NCBI RefSeq assembly: GCF_002760665.1
Contig: NZ_PDOB01000007.1
Span: 1-64,000, forward strand
From: Massilia psychrophila
GTDB lineage: Bacteria > Pseudomonadota > Gammaproteobacteria > Burkholderiales > Burkholderiaceae_D
Direction: 5' to 3'
DNA: 64,000 nucleotides
Shown here: positions 52,073 to 61,500 of the stretch, in pieces
How the letters are laid out: each line of letters opens with the position of its first letter
Position numbering within the stretch: the stretch's first letter is position 1
Made by a program: the position numbers and the translations under genes
The notes under the pieces: model-generated
What the model was told of the DNA's origin: nothing
The model's database searches: none
The model's input: only the letters and a program-made list of their open reading frames with translations

Positions 52073-52827
52073 TGACAGACAAAGCAGCGGGCGAAGAGAC
52101 CTTCATCTCCCACCTGATCGAATTGCGCAACCGCCTGGTCAAGGCCTCGATCGGCATTGCCATCCTTACCGCCGCGCTGATGCTGTGGCCAGGCCCGGCG
52201 CAAATTTACGACTTCATCGCCCGCCCGATGATCGACTCGCTGCCGGCCGGCTCGAAGATGATCGCCACCGGCGTCATCGCGCCGTTCCTGGTGCCGATGA
52301 AGGTGACGCTGGTGATCGCCTTTATCTTGGCGCTGCCGTGGGTGTTTTACCAGATGTGGGCTTTCATCGCCCCGGGCTTGTACCAGCACGAAAAAAAGCT
52401 GGTGCTGCCGCTGGTGGTGTCGTCGTCGCTGCTGTTCATGGGCGGCGTGGCCTTCTGCTACTTCCTGGTGTTCGGCCGCGTGTTCAAGTTCATCGGCGAC
52501 TTCGCCCCGAGCTCGATCGCCGTCATGCCCGACATCGAAAACTACCTCGATTTCGTGATGTCGATGTGCCTGGCCTTCGGCGCCACCTTCGAAGTGCCGG
52601 TCGTGGTGGTGATTTTGGTGCGGATGGGAATTGTCAGCGTCGCCAAGCTCAAGGAAATGCGGCCGTACACCATCGTCGGCGCCTTCGTCATTGCCGCCAT
52701 CGTGACGCCGCCCGACGTCGTCAGCCAGCTGGCGCTGGCGGTGCCGATGTGCCTGCTGTTTGAACTGGGCCTGCTGGTGGCGCCGGCCTTTGTCCGGGCC
52801 ACCCAGGCGCCGGAAGAGACTGCCTGA
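52072..52827 (+). CDS. tatC: Sec-independent translocase subunit TatC
   Basis: A 251-residue inner-membrane protein with six helices that binds twin-arginine signals. FISHLIELRNRLVKA at the N-terminus and the WAFIAPGLYQHEKK loop are family signatures, as is the FGATFEVPVVVVILVRMG region. It ends the tat operon. The tail RATQAPEETA is short. Confidence 0.97.
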   Translation: MTDKAAGEETFISHLIELRNRLVKASIGIAILTAALMLWPGPAQIYDFIARPMIDSLPAGSKMIATGVIAPFLVPMKVTLVIAFILALPWVFYQMWAFIAPGLYQHEKKLVLPLVVSSSLLFMGGVAFCYFLVFGRVFKFIGDFAPSSIAVMPDIENYLDFVMSMCLAFGATFEVPVVVVILVRMGIVSVAKLKEMRPYTIVGAFVIAAIVTPPDVVSQLALAVPMCLLFELGLLVAPAFVRATQAPEETA

Positions 52828-52963
52828 CTTCGACATCCCGTTGCCCGTCGCCCCAGGTTTTGGCGGGCCCAGCAGTCGGTGATAAAAAGGTGAATCTGAA
52901 ACCGTGTCCTGAACGTAAAAGAGTGTGCTTCGACCACTTCTTAACTACTTTCAAGGACCTACC

Positions 52964-53515
52964 ATGAACAAGCTCGTCACCACTGTCATCGCCGGCGCCT
53001 GTATCGCCCTGTCGTCCACCGTCTTTGCCGCCAACGTGATGGTCGGCGGACAGTCGATGATGGCCTCGAAGGACATCGTCGACAATGCCGTGAACTCGGC
53101 CGACCACACCACCCTGGTCGCGGCGGTAAAAGCGGCCGGCCTGGTCGACACCCTCAAGGGCAAGGGACCGTTCACTGTCTTCGCACCCACCAACGCCGCC
53201 TTCGGCAAGCTGCCGGCCGGCACGGTCGACACCTTGGTTAAGCCGGAAAGCAAGCCAACGCTGACCAAGGTGTTGACGTACCACGTGGTGCCGGGCAGGT
53301 ATGATTTCATGGCGCTGTCGGGCGCCATCAAGAAGGGCAACGGCAAGGCCGACCTGGCCACCGCCAGCGGCGGCAAGCTTCATTTCATGATGAACGGCGT
53401 ACACAACATCACCGTGACCGATGAAATGGGCGGCGTGGCCAACATCAGCACCTACGACGTCTACCAGTCGAATGGCGTAATCAATGTGATCGACACCGTG
53501 CTGATGCCGAAGTAA
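52964..53515 (+). CDS. secreted fasciclin-domain protein
   Basis: A 183-residue protein with a signal peptide (MNKLVTTVIAGACIALSS, cleaved after VFA) and one FAS1 domain (about 45-180): GPFTVFAPTNAAFGKLPAG, VLTYHVVPGRYDF and the final GVINVIDTVLMPK. FAS1 domains act in adhesion or matrix contact in the periplasm or outside the cell. AAGGA lies 6 bases before the ATG at 52964. It has its own terminator and seems monocistronic. Confidence 0.94.
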   Translation: MNKLVTTVIAGACIALSSTVFAANVMVGGQSMMASKDIVDNAVNSADHTTLVAAVKAAGLVDTLKGKGPFTVFAPTNAAFGKLPAGTVDTLVKPESKPTLTKVLTYHVVPGRYDFMALSGAIKKGNGKADLATASGGKLHFMMNGVHNITVTDEMGGVANISTYDVYQSNGVINVIDTVLMPK

Positions 53516-53536
53516 GACAGCGCGCACGAAAAACAG

Positions 53537-53564
53537 GCGCGGTCCTTTGGGGGCCGCGTCTTTT
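53537..53564 (+). terminator. intrinsic terminator after the fasciclin gene
   Basis: GCGCGGTCC (53537-53545) pairs with GGGCCGCGT (53551-53559) through nine pairs, two of them G-U, followed by C and TTTT (53561-53564). The convergent depolymerase gene ends at 53603. Confidence 0.78.
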
Positions 53565-53602
53565 GTCGGGATGTTGTCGGGCCGTTGTCGGGCTGCTGTC
53601 AG

Positions 53603-55366
53603 TTACGGGCAGTTACCAATCACGTAATAGGCGACCGAAGTCTGCGCCAGCGTCGTGGTATAGAACGTGTTGTTCAGGCCCATGTTCTGGTTCGAGCCGT
53701 TCGCCAGCGCGTAGCCGCCGCTGTCGTGGGCCCGTCCTGCCTGCACGTGGTTGTAGTTGCTGGTGTTCGTTGCGGTGCAGGTAAAGCTTGACGTCGTGCT
53801 GCCGGCCACCGCCGCCGACAACGCGCTCTCGACTGAACCGGCGCCAACGGACGACACCTGGAAATTGTAGCTGGTGGACGCTGTCAGGCCGGTGCTGGTG
53901 TATGACGTCGCCGTCACTGGCGTCGCCGTGATGTTGATGCCGTTGCGGTAGACGTTGTAGCCGGTGGCACCGCTGGCGAGGCTCCACGACAGCGCGATTG
54001 AACTGGCGGTGCGCGCGCCCACGGCCAAGCCCGCCGGCGGCAGGATCGCCGGCGCCGGGCCGACCAGGAACTGGGCGATGCCGCATGCCGCCGACGTCAA
54101 ACCGGTGCCGCTGCCGGTGGCCGTCACGCTGCCGGTGTAGTAGCCGTTCGCCAGCGGTGAATAGGTCTTGGTGAAGCTGGCGCCGCTGCCGGCGGCGGCG
54201 TCGCTGACTGGCGTCGCCCCGCTCAGCACCACCTTGTAGCTGCCGATGGTGCCGGCCGCGTCAACGCCGGCGCCCGATACCGTGACGTCGTTGCCGGCCA
54301 CGCTGGCGCTGCACGAGGTCATTGCGGGCGCGGCCACCGTGCTGACGCGCAGGTTATTTTTAAACCAGAAATTCATCACGAACGCTGGATAATTGACGTG
54401 GGTCGCATCGACGTAATTGGTGTTCTGGCCGCCGCTGCCGGCCGGCCAGGCGTGGGCCATGCCGGTAACCGCCATTTCCGAGGTGCGCAGCTTGCCGTTG
54501 CTGTCGGTATAGGCGATGTTGCTGCCGCCGGTAGCGACGGTTTGCGTGGCGCCCTTGGAAAAGGCGCCGCCATACGTCAGCCGCATCGCCGCCGCATCCA
54601 TCGGCCCATACGCCTGGGCCACCGTATAGTCGGTGGTGCCCCATACCACGCTGGCGATTTGGGTGGCGAACTTCGGCAGGTTGCTGCCGGCCAGCGCCTT
54701 GCAGTTGTTGGCGGCGGTAGTTGCCGTATAGCCGGACGGTACGATGCCGATCTGCGCGGTGGTGGTGCCCGGCGGCGGCCCGGCGTTGATGCCAATGCCG
54801 GCGAAGATGTCGGGCGCGAAGCAGCCGAGCGCCATGGTTTCGCCGCCGCCCGACGACAAGCCGGTGACGTACACCTGGCTCGGGTCGATCGCGTATTGCA
54901 AGTTGGTGACGAAGCGGTTGACCAGGTCGAGCAGGACCGCATCGTGGCCGCTGGTGCGGCTGTGGCTGGTGCTGGCGTAATCCCAGCAGTGGTTGCCGTA
55001 GACGTTGCCGGTGGCATTCGGCGCCAGGATCACGGCGCCGTACTGGTCGCCCATCGCCTTCCAATTAAAACCGCCGTCGGCGGCATTGATGACGTCGCCC
55101 GCCGCGCTCTGGCTGCAGCCGTGCAGCACCAGCACCAGCGCGCGCTTGCCGGCCAACGTCGGCTGGCTCGCCGGCCAGTAGAAATAACCGGTCAGGTTGC
55201 CGCCGTTGCGGGTGTCGGCGGCCCAGGTCTGGTTGCTGCTCCAGGCACCGGGGCCGGCGCTAACTTGCGCCTGGGCCTGGGCCTGGGCGTGGCCAAACAG
55301 GCAGGGGGCGAGGATCAGCAAGGGTGCGGCGGCGCGCGTGAACCGCCGTTGGAAAGCGAATGCCAT
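53603..55366 (-). CDS. extracellular poly(3-hydroxybutyrate) depolymerase
   Basis: A 587-residue secreted esterase that degrades polyhydroxyalkanoate outside the cell. A signal peptide ends in an AQAQAQAQ stretch coded by a GCCTGG-type hexamer repeat (55267-55292 on the plus strand). The catalytic domain has the oxyanion segment LHGCSQS (81-87), lipase box GLSSG with Ser171, and a His in GMAHAWPAG. Two beta-sandwich modules follow, the second a fibronectin type III domain (PPAGLAVGARTASSIALSW, about 436-525). The last 60 residues (HVQAGRAHDSGGYALANGS) are the polymer-binding domain of these enzymes. GGAGAG is 6 bases before the ATG. No polymer synthesis gene is near. Confidence 0.93.
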   Translation of the reverse strand: MAFAFQRRFTRAAAPLLILAPCLFGHAQAQAQAQVSAGPGAWSSNQTWAADTRNGGNLTGYFYWPASQPTLAGKRALVLVLHGCSQSAAGDVINAADGGFNWKAMGDQYGAVILAPNATGNVYGNHCWDYASTSHSRTSGHDAVLLDLVNRFVTNLQYAIDPSQVYVTGLSSGGGETMALGCFAPDIFAGIGINAGPPPGTTTAQIGIVPSGYTATTAANNCKALAGSNLPKFATQIASVVWGTTDYTVAQAYGPMDAAAMRLTYGGAFSKGATQTVATGGSNIAYTDSNGKLRTSEMAVTGMAHAWPAGSGGQNTNYVDATHVNYPAFVMNFWFKNNLRVSTVAAPAMTSCSASVAGNDVTVSGAGVDAAGTIGSYKVVLSGATPVSDAAAGSGASFTKTYSPLANGYYTGSVTATGSGTGLTSAACGIAQFLVGPAPAILPPAGLAVGARTASSIALSWSLASGATGYNVYRNGINITATPVTATSYTSTGLTASTSYNFQVSSVGAGSVESALSAAVAGSTTSSFTCTATNTSNYNHVQAGRAHDSGGYALANGSNQNMGLNNTFYTTTLAQTSVAYYVIGNCP

Positions 55367-55849
55367 GAAGGTCTCTCCGATCTGAGGATGAAGCAGGGTG
55401 GCCGGCTTTGCGCTCTGTAACCGTGCAGGTGTGCTGCTATGGACTGGTTGCCAGGGACAGTCTGGTGCGGCTGGGCGTGGTCAGCCACTGCCCGCCGGAC
55501 GACGCGACTGCGTTTCAGTGAGAAAGCATGGGCAGCTGCGCGGAAAAGAAGGCGGGCCGCGGCGATAAAACCACTAAATGTAACGGACCAATTCTAGTCC
55601 TGAATATCGCCGCCGATGTGGTGATTTAAAGCAAGCTCACTGTGCGTTTTCGCACACGCAACATTGCCGGGAAGATCAGGCGCATGGCCCTTGTCGCACG
55701 CTACGCCTGGTCATCAATAGCGTGACCAGGTTGATCAGTGCGGCCGTGGCTAGCCAATCACGGGTGGGCCGCCCACTGCCGGTAGCAGTGTTGTTCGCGC
55801 CAAAGCCGGTTACCGTCAAGGTCGGCGGACGGGCGGGAAATGCATCGTC
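55367..55849. other. intergenic region upstream of the depolymerase
   Basis: Promoter region of the minus-strand depolymerase. TGTGCG (55641-55646) and CGCACA (55651-55656) form a perfect inverted repeat with loop TTTT, possibly an operator. No full gene is recognisable. Confidence 0.4.
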
Positions 55850-55955
55850 GTCGAGCGGTTCAACATGATCGACCGGACGCGTTACGAGCCGTATGGACTT
55901 GCTGCCGGCAAGACAACGCCGCGATGGGCTTTACCGGACATGTTGTTGAAAAAGC
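55850..55955 (+). pseudogene. relic of an RHS-repeat protein
   Basis: The plus-strand frame from 55850 reads VERFNMIDRTRYEPYGLAAG, matching the RYEPYG segment just before the core end of RHS/YD-repeat proteins. The following GFTGHV motif appears in another frame (ATGGGCTTTACCGGACATGT, from 55924), as expected after loss of one base. Only about 100 bases remain, and the characteristic YMQQRYYDP segment is absent. This suggests that an RHS toxin or cell-surface gene once stood here. Confidence 0.5.
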
Positions 55956-55978
55956 GCAGCGGCGACGGCGCCAGTTGA

Positions 55979-57853
55979 TTACTGCATCAGCTCCCTGATG
56001 ACCTTCACCGGCGCGTTGCCGTAGCCAAGAAACTGTTCATGAAAGTCTTTCAGCACGAACTTCGACCCGAGCGCCTGCTTGCGCTGCTCGCGCAGTTCCA
56101 TGATTTCGCTGTAGCCGCTGAAGTAGCTGGTCAGCTGGACCGAGGACAGCTGCACCCGGCGCCATTTTTCGCCCGCTTCGGCCGGCGTCTGAAACGCCTG
56201 GCGCACCAGCAGGTCCATCGCCTGCGGCTGCGTCATGCCCTGCACGTGGACGCCGTAGTCGAGGATGGTGTTGGTCACGCTGCGCAGGTTCCACTTGGCG
56301 TACATCAGCCACATCTCGGGGGCGTTGTCGCCGTAGCCCGATTCGAGCATCATGCGCTCGGCGTACACCGCCCAGCCTTCGATCATGGCGCCGTTGCCGA
56401 ACAAGGATTTGATCAGCGATGGCGACTTGTTGGCGTACACCAGCTGGGCGTAATGGCCGGGGATCGCTTCGTGGATGTTCAGAATTTGCAGGATCCAGGT
56501 GTTGTACTCGCGCAGGGTGCTTTCGGCCTCCTGCGCCGTCAGGCTGGTGAGCGGCGTGACGTTATAAAAAGTGCGGTCCTGCGGACGGTACGGGCCGGGC
56601 GCGTCGATGCTGGCGCCGGCCACACCGCGCTGGTACAGGGGCGTTTCGCGCACTTCGAGCGGGCGCTTCGGGTCGAGGTTCAGCAGGTTGTTCTTGACCA
56701 CAAACTCCTGCAGCTGGCCGATCTGGCGGCGAATCTCGGGAAAAAAATCTTCGCGCGCGACGTGGCTGGCCGAGAGTTTGTCGATCACCATGCCGATTTT
56801 CCGGGTGCGGTCGGCCGGTTTGGCGGCGCTGCCCATGGTTTTGGTCCACAGTTCGTCGGCCAGCTTATCCATCCGCCCCAGCAGTTCCTCACGCGCGCCC
56901 AACGCCTTCTGGTAAGTCTGCTCGGCGGTGCTGGCGGACTGGATGTCGAAGCCGAACTTCGTTTCGTACAGGTCCTTGCCAAGCCTGAACGAGCGCGCGC
57001 TGTGCGTCGCCTGCTGACGCTTGTCCAGATCGGTGAGGAAATCGAGGTAACCGATCAGCGCGCTGCCGGCGTTGGCGATGCGCTGCGCGAAGATGGCTTT
57101 TTCCTGCTGCGTGAGGATCGATTCCTGCGCCGCCTTGCCAAGATCGGCCAGCACCGTCATCACGCCCGGCGCCTGGGCGATCGCCAGTTGCGTGTGTTCG
57201 TGGGTCGGGTTGACAAGACTGGCCTGCGCCGCCAGGTAGTAGGCCGGCACGTTGGCGATGCGCCTGAGCAGGGTGCGCAGGCGCTGCGGCTTGGCGGCGT
57301 AATCGGTGGTGAGGATCAAATCGATCGGTTGGGCGATGTTGTACAACGCCGGGTTCCATTCGTGCTCGCGCAAGGTCGCCAGGTGCCAGCGGTCAGCCTT
57401 CACCTTGTTGAGCACCAGTGTCAGGTCGGTGCGCTGTTTGGACGACAACTGGCGCGCGTCGATCTTCCCAAACCTTTGCAGCCACTCGTCGGCGAAGGTA
57501 ATCCGGTGGGCGCGGGTGGCGGCGTTGGGAATCGTCAGGCCGGCGGCGCCGTCGAATTTGCCGGACGAAATCGCACTTTCCGGATCGAGCTTCCACAAGG
57601 CGTTCAGGAACCTCTGGCTGGTGCTGTCCATCCAGCGGTCCGACTTGCGTTCGGTCGGGACGGACGATAGGTCAACTGCAACCGGGGCAGCTTCAGGCTT
57701 GACCGTTTTGCCGCGCGCCGGCTTAGCCGGCTTAGCCGACTTAATCGACTTGCTCGATGCCGGCTTGCCGTTTTTTTTCGACTTGGCGGCGCTTGCCGGC
57801 GCCAGTGCGAACGCCGCCAGCAGGACAGCGAGCGCAATTTTCGTTTTCATCAT
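55979..57853 (-). CDS. DUF885 family metallopeptidase-like protein
   Basis: A 624-residue exported protein. A signal peptide (about 1-22, ending APASAA) is followed by a low-complexity Lys/Ser/Pro/Ala stretch (KSIKSAKPAKPARGKTVKP). The DUF885 domain covers the rest: HEAIPGH at 461-467 and EGWAVYAERMM further on give the HExxH-like zinc site and third ligand found in this family. Some members are carboxypeptidases or dipeptidases, but the substrate here is unknown. The start may be either of two adjacent ATGs (57853 or 57850). It is on the same strand as the PH-domain gene, 160 bases downstream of it. Confidence 0.88.
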   Translation of the reverse strand: MMKTKIALAVLLAAFALAPASAAKSKKNGKPASSKSIKSAKPAKPARGKTVKPEAAPVAVDLSSVPTERKSDRWMDSTSQRFLNALWKLDPESAISSGKFDGAAGLTIPNAATRAHRITFADEWLQRFGKIDARQLSSKQRTDLTLVLNKVKADRWHLATLREHEWNPALYNIAQPIDLILTTDYAAKPQRLRTLLRRIANVPAYYLAAQASLVNPTHEHTQLAIAQAPGVMTVLADLGKAAQESILTQQEKAIFAQRIANAGSALIGYLDFLTDLDKRQQATHSARSFRLGKDLYETKFGFDIQSASTAEQTYQKALGAREELLGRMDKLADELWTKTMGSAAKPADRTRKIGMVIDKLSASHVAREDFFPEIRRQIGQLQEFVVKNNLLNLDPKRPLEVRETPLYQRGVAGASIDAPGPYRPQDRTFYNVTPLTSLTAQEAESTLREYNTWILQILNIHEAIPGHYAQLVYANKSPSLIKSLFGNGAMIEGWAVYAERMMLESGYGDNAPEMWLMYAKWNLRSVTNTILDYGVHVQGMTQPQAMDLLVRQAFQTPAEAGEKWRRVQLSSVQLTSYFSGYSEIMELREQRKQALGSKFVLKDFHEQFLGYGNAPVKVIRELMQ

Positions 57854-58013
57854 CGTGTTCGGCCTTGTAAATAGGGGAGCAGCGCGCGCGCCTGATCGGC
57901 AGCAGGACAGCGGGACCAGGCGGCGGGCGTCAGGTTAGCATCAATGGCGCCGATTGCGCAGGCCGGTAACAATTGGAATCAGGTTGGCGCCAGGGGCCGG
58001 CCGCATCGGTCCC

Positions 58014-58499
58014 TTACTCGATCGCATTGGTGCGCAGCAGCTCCTGCTGGCAGGCGTTGAGGGTGGTGACGGCAGCCTTGCCGCGGCCGATATTGGTCAG
58101 CACGATTTCGCCGCCCTTGGTATAGCGGTGGCCGATGCGCACCGTGTAGGAACCGGTGACCCAGCTCCAGAAGCCCGGCTCGAAAGTCGCTTCGTCCATG
58201 TCGCGCCACTTCACGCCGGACACGCCTTTTTTCCACGGCAGCACGCCCGAATAGGTCCACACGCCGACGTCGTCGTAGTAAAGCTGCACGCTGCGCAGCA
58301 GCAGCAGGCGGTAGCCGACGACCAGCGCCGAGACGATGAACACCACGCCGGCGGCGATCTCGTTCCACATGAACGCGACCGGCAGCAGGCCGAAAAACAG
58401 CAGCGCCGCCAGCACCAGCGTGCCGAAATAGGCGATCCACGATTTGGTGCCGACCACGTGGGCGCGGTCCGGGGGGGCCGATGCGTTGTCTTCTTCCAT
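58014..58499 (-). CDS. PH-domain membrane protein (DUF304-like)
   Basis: A 161-residue protein with two close membrane helices (WIAYFGTLVLAALLFFGLLP and AGVVFIVSALVVGYRLLLL) followed by a bacterial PH domain (VQLYYDDVGVWTYSGVLPWK ... IGHRYTKGGEIVLTN). The start at 58499 (MEEDNASAP) has GAGG 8 bases upstream; the frame continues 13 codons further without family features. It lies 69 bases after the SNF2 gene. The function is unknown; the usual pattern is a membrane anchor with a cytoplasmic PH domain. Confidence 0.75.
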   Translation of the reverse strand: MEEDNASAPPDRAHVVGTKSWIAYFGTLVLAALLFFGLLPVAFMWNEIAAGVVFIVSALVVGYRLLLLRSVQLYYDDVGVWTYSGVLPWKKGVSGVKWRDMDEATFEPGFWSWVTGSYTVRIGHRYTKGGEIVLTNIGRGKAAVTTLNACQQELLRTNAIE

Positions 58500-58568
58500 G
58501 CCGGAGGCCTCGCCGTTAAAAATCGCATGATTGCACAAAAATTGCCGGCTGCGCCGAAAAAGAATCTG

Positions 58569-61500
58569 CTAGCGTAGTCCTTCTTGAAGCATTCTCAGCA
58601 TGTCGCCCGGCGACATCCGCGCCGACAGGTCCGATCCCTCCAGCAGGCTATCGGCCAGGTCGCGCTTGTGCTTGTGCAGTTCGACGATGCCTTCCTCGAT
58701 GGTGTGGCGCGCCACCAGCCGGTAGATCGTCACCGGCCGCTGCTGGCCCATGCGGTGGGCGCGGTCGGAAGCCTGGTCTTCGACCGCCGGATTCCACCAT
58801 GGGTCCATGTGGATCACGTAGTCGGCCGCGGTCAGGTTGATGCCGACGCCACCCGCTTTCAGGCTGATCAAAAATACGTCGCCCTTGCCGGCCTGGAAGG
58901 CGTCGACCCGCTTTTTACGCTCCAGCATCGGCGTGGCGCCATCCAGGTACTGGTAAGCGATGCCGCGCGCGTCCAAATGCTGGCGGATCAAGGTCAAGTG
59001 GTCGACGAACTGGCTGAACACCAGCACCTTGTGGCGGTTCTCCAGCAGCTCGTCGAGCAGGCGCGCGAACACCGCCAGCTTGCTGCTGGCCAGTCCCAGT
59101 TCGGGCGCCACCAGCTGCGGATTGCAGCAGGCGCGGCGCAGCTTCATCATCTCGGCCAGGATCTGGATCGACTTCTGGCTGGCCGGCGCTTCCATCGACG
59201 CCAGCTTGTCGAGCGCGTCGCGGCGCAGTGATTCGTACAGCGCCGTTTCCTCGGCCGTCAGGTCGACCGGCAGCACGATCTCGGTGCGCGGCGGCAGTTC
59301 GGCCAGCACCTGCGCCTTGGTGCGGCGCAAAATGAATGGCTGGATCAGACGCCGCAGGCGGATGCGGGCACTCGCCTCGGCGCGCTTGTCCTGCGCCTTT
59401 TCGATCGGGCCGGCGAAACGCAACTGGAACTGGTCGCTGGTGCCGAGCAGGCCCGGATTGATGAAGCGGAACAGGTTCCACAGCTCGCCCAGATGGTTCT
59501 CCAGCGGCGTGCCGGTAGCCACCATCCGGAAGTCGCCCTGCAGGGCCATCACCGCCTGCGAACGTTTCGTCGCGTTGTTCTTGATCGCCTGCGCTTCGTC
59601 GAGCACGATGGTGTGCCATTTTACTTTGGCGAACGAGGCCGCCTCCAGCTGCAGCAGGCCGTAGCTGGCGATCACCAGATCGAACGGCTCCACCGCGTCC
59701 AGCATCGCAGCGCGGTCGCCGGCGCCGAATAATTTTACTTTCAAGGTCGGCGCGAATTTTTCCGCTTCGGCGATCCAGTTCATGCACACCGACGTCGGCG
59801 CGATCACCAGGGTCGGCCCCTGCGGCGCGCGCGCCAGCATCAGCGCCAGCGCCTGCACCGTCTTGCCGAGCCCCATGTCGTCGGCCAGGCAGGCGCCCAC
59901 GCCCCAGTGGGCGAGGCGCGCCAGCCACTGGTAGCCTTCCAGCTGGTAGTCGCGCAATTCAGCTTGCAAGGTGCTCGGCAGCTGCGGCGTGAAACTGGTG
60001 CTGTCGGCCAGGCGTTTCACATGGCCCTTCCACAGCTTGTCGGCCTTGACGCCGCCGGCGTCCAGCGCCAATTCTTCGAGTGCGAAGCTGGCCAGCGGGT
60101 GCACCCGCACGCCATCAATGGTGCTGTCGCCGAACGAGGCCAGCTCCATCAGGCGCCGGTGCAGCTCGGAGCTGAGCGCCATGAACTGATTGTCGCCGAG
60201 CGGCACAAAGCGCCCCTCGCCCGAGCGCAGCATGTCGAGCAGCGCGCGCAGGTCCATGATGCGCGTCTCGTCGATCTGCACTTCGCCGTTGGCGGCAAAC
60301 CATTCCTTGTCGCGCCTGATGGTCAGGCGCACCGACTTTGAATCGACTTTTTTGCCGACCCCGAACGATTCGCCTTCCGGCCAGGCCACCAGCACCTTGG
60401 CCGGATCGAGTTCCTGCAGTTCGGTGAGCAGCTCGAGGGCTGGAATCGGCTGGCCGAGCAGCCATTCGCCGTGCTCGGGCTCGGCGTGCTCGAGGCTATG
60501 GCAGGCGCCAATCAGCTGGCGCTCCGCTTCGCGCTCGGCGTTCAGGTCGCGGCGCGCCTCGACGCGCACGCCACCGACGTCGGCGATCACGCTGTCGGCG
60601 CCGCTGCCGGGCGGGTAGTAGGCGCCGGCGCCGGGCAGCGGGCGCACCAGCACCTGCATTTTCAGGCCTTGCTGGTACGGCAGCAGGTGCACGTGCAGGC
60701 GCGGGTCGGCCTCGACCTGGTCGATGTCGGCCGCGCTGCCACCGATGTCGGACTGCACCGTAACGATCGACGAGATGGCGCTGATCGCCTTTAATACCTG
60801 CTTTTCGGCGTGCAGCGGCACCACCAGGCCGGCGCCGACGATGGCGCCGATGCGGCGGTGCTCGGCGGTGATGCGCACCACCCGCAGCCGGGTCGGCGTT
60901 TCCTTCGTCACGCAGACGTCTTCGGCGCTGTCCGGCAACGGCGGCTGCAAGGTGATGGTGACAGTGCCGCCGCGTGCCTTGATCAGCAGTTCCGGCTCGC
61001 CCGGCAGCAGTTCGAGGCGCGTGCCGGGCGCATCGATCCAGTACAGCAGCGGGTGGCCCACCAGCACGGCAACCGCCTTGTCCATCTCGAATTCAAAGCG
61101 CGTGCCGCTTTGGCTGTAGTATTTGAAACCCTGGATGGTCGATGCCACCGCGAGGTCCTGGGCGCTGAGAAATTCGAGCTCGCGCGCCTCTTCCGACAAG
61201 CGCTTGAGGCCGACCGCGCGGCCGCGGCTCCAGCCGCCCTGGGCGTCGCGCTTCTGCTCGCGCGGCTCAAGGCTGTTGACGCCCATGTGCGCGTCGTACC
61301 CAATCATCCACACCAGGCGCGATTCCTTCACCGCCTCGACGTTCAGCGCCGGCTGCAGGTTGATCAGCGCATTGAGCTGGCGCTGCCACGGTTCCTCCCG
61401 TTCTAACCAGGTGGTGAGGTCGGCCAAGTGGTGGCGCTGGCGCAGCGCAATGGCTTGCTGCTCGCGCCCGACGTCTTTCATGTGGCCGAGCAGGGCGCCA

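Noticed and set aside
53565-53602. Short direct repeats of TTGTCGGG before the depolymerase end
   Set aside because: Only three irregular 8-base units between convergent genes, too few to call a repeat feature.
55684-55925. An 80-codon minus-strand frame with a hydrophobic segment near its end
   Set aside because: It has no start codon at a sensible place and overlaps the RHS relic; the short hydrophobic stretch is probably chance.
56039-57670. A 543-codon plus-strand frame opposite the DUF885 gene
   Set aside because: A shadow of a gene with a signal peptide and zinc motif on the other strand.
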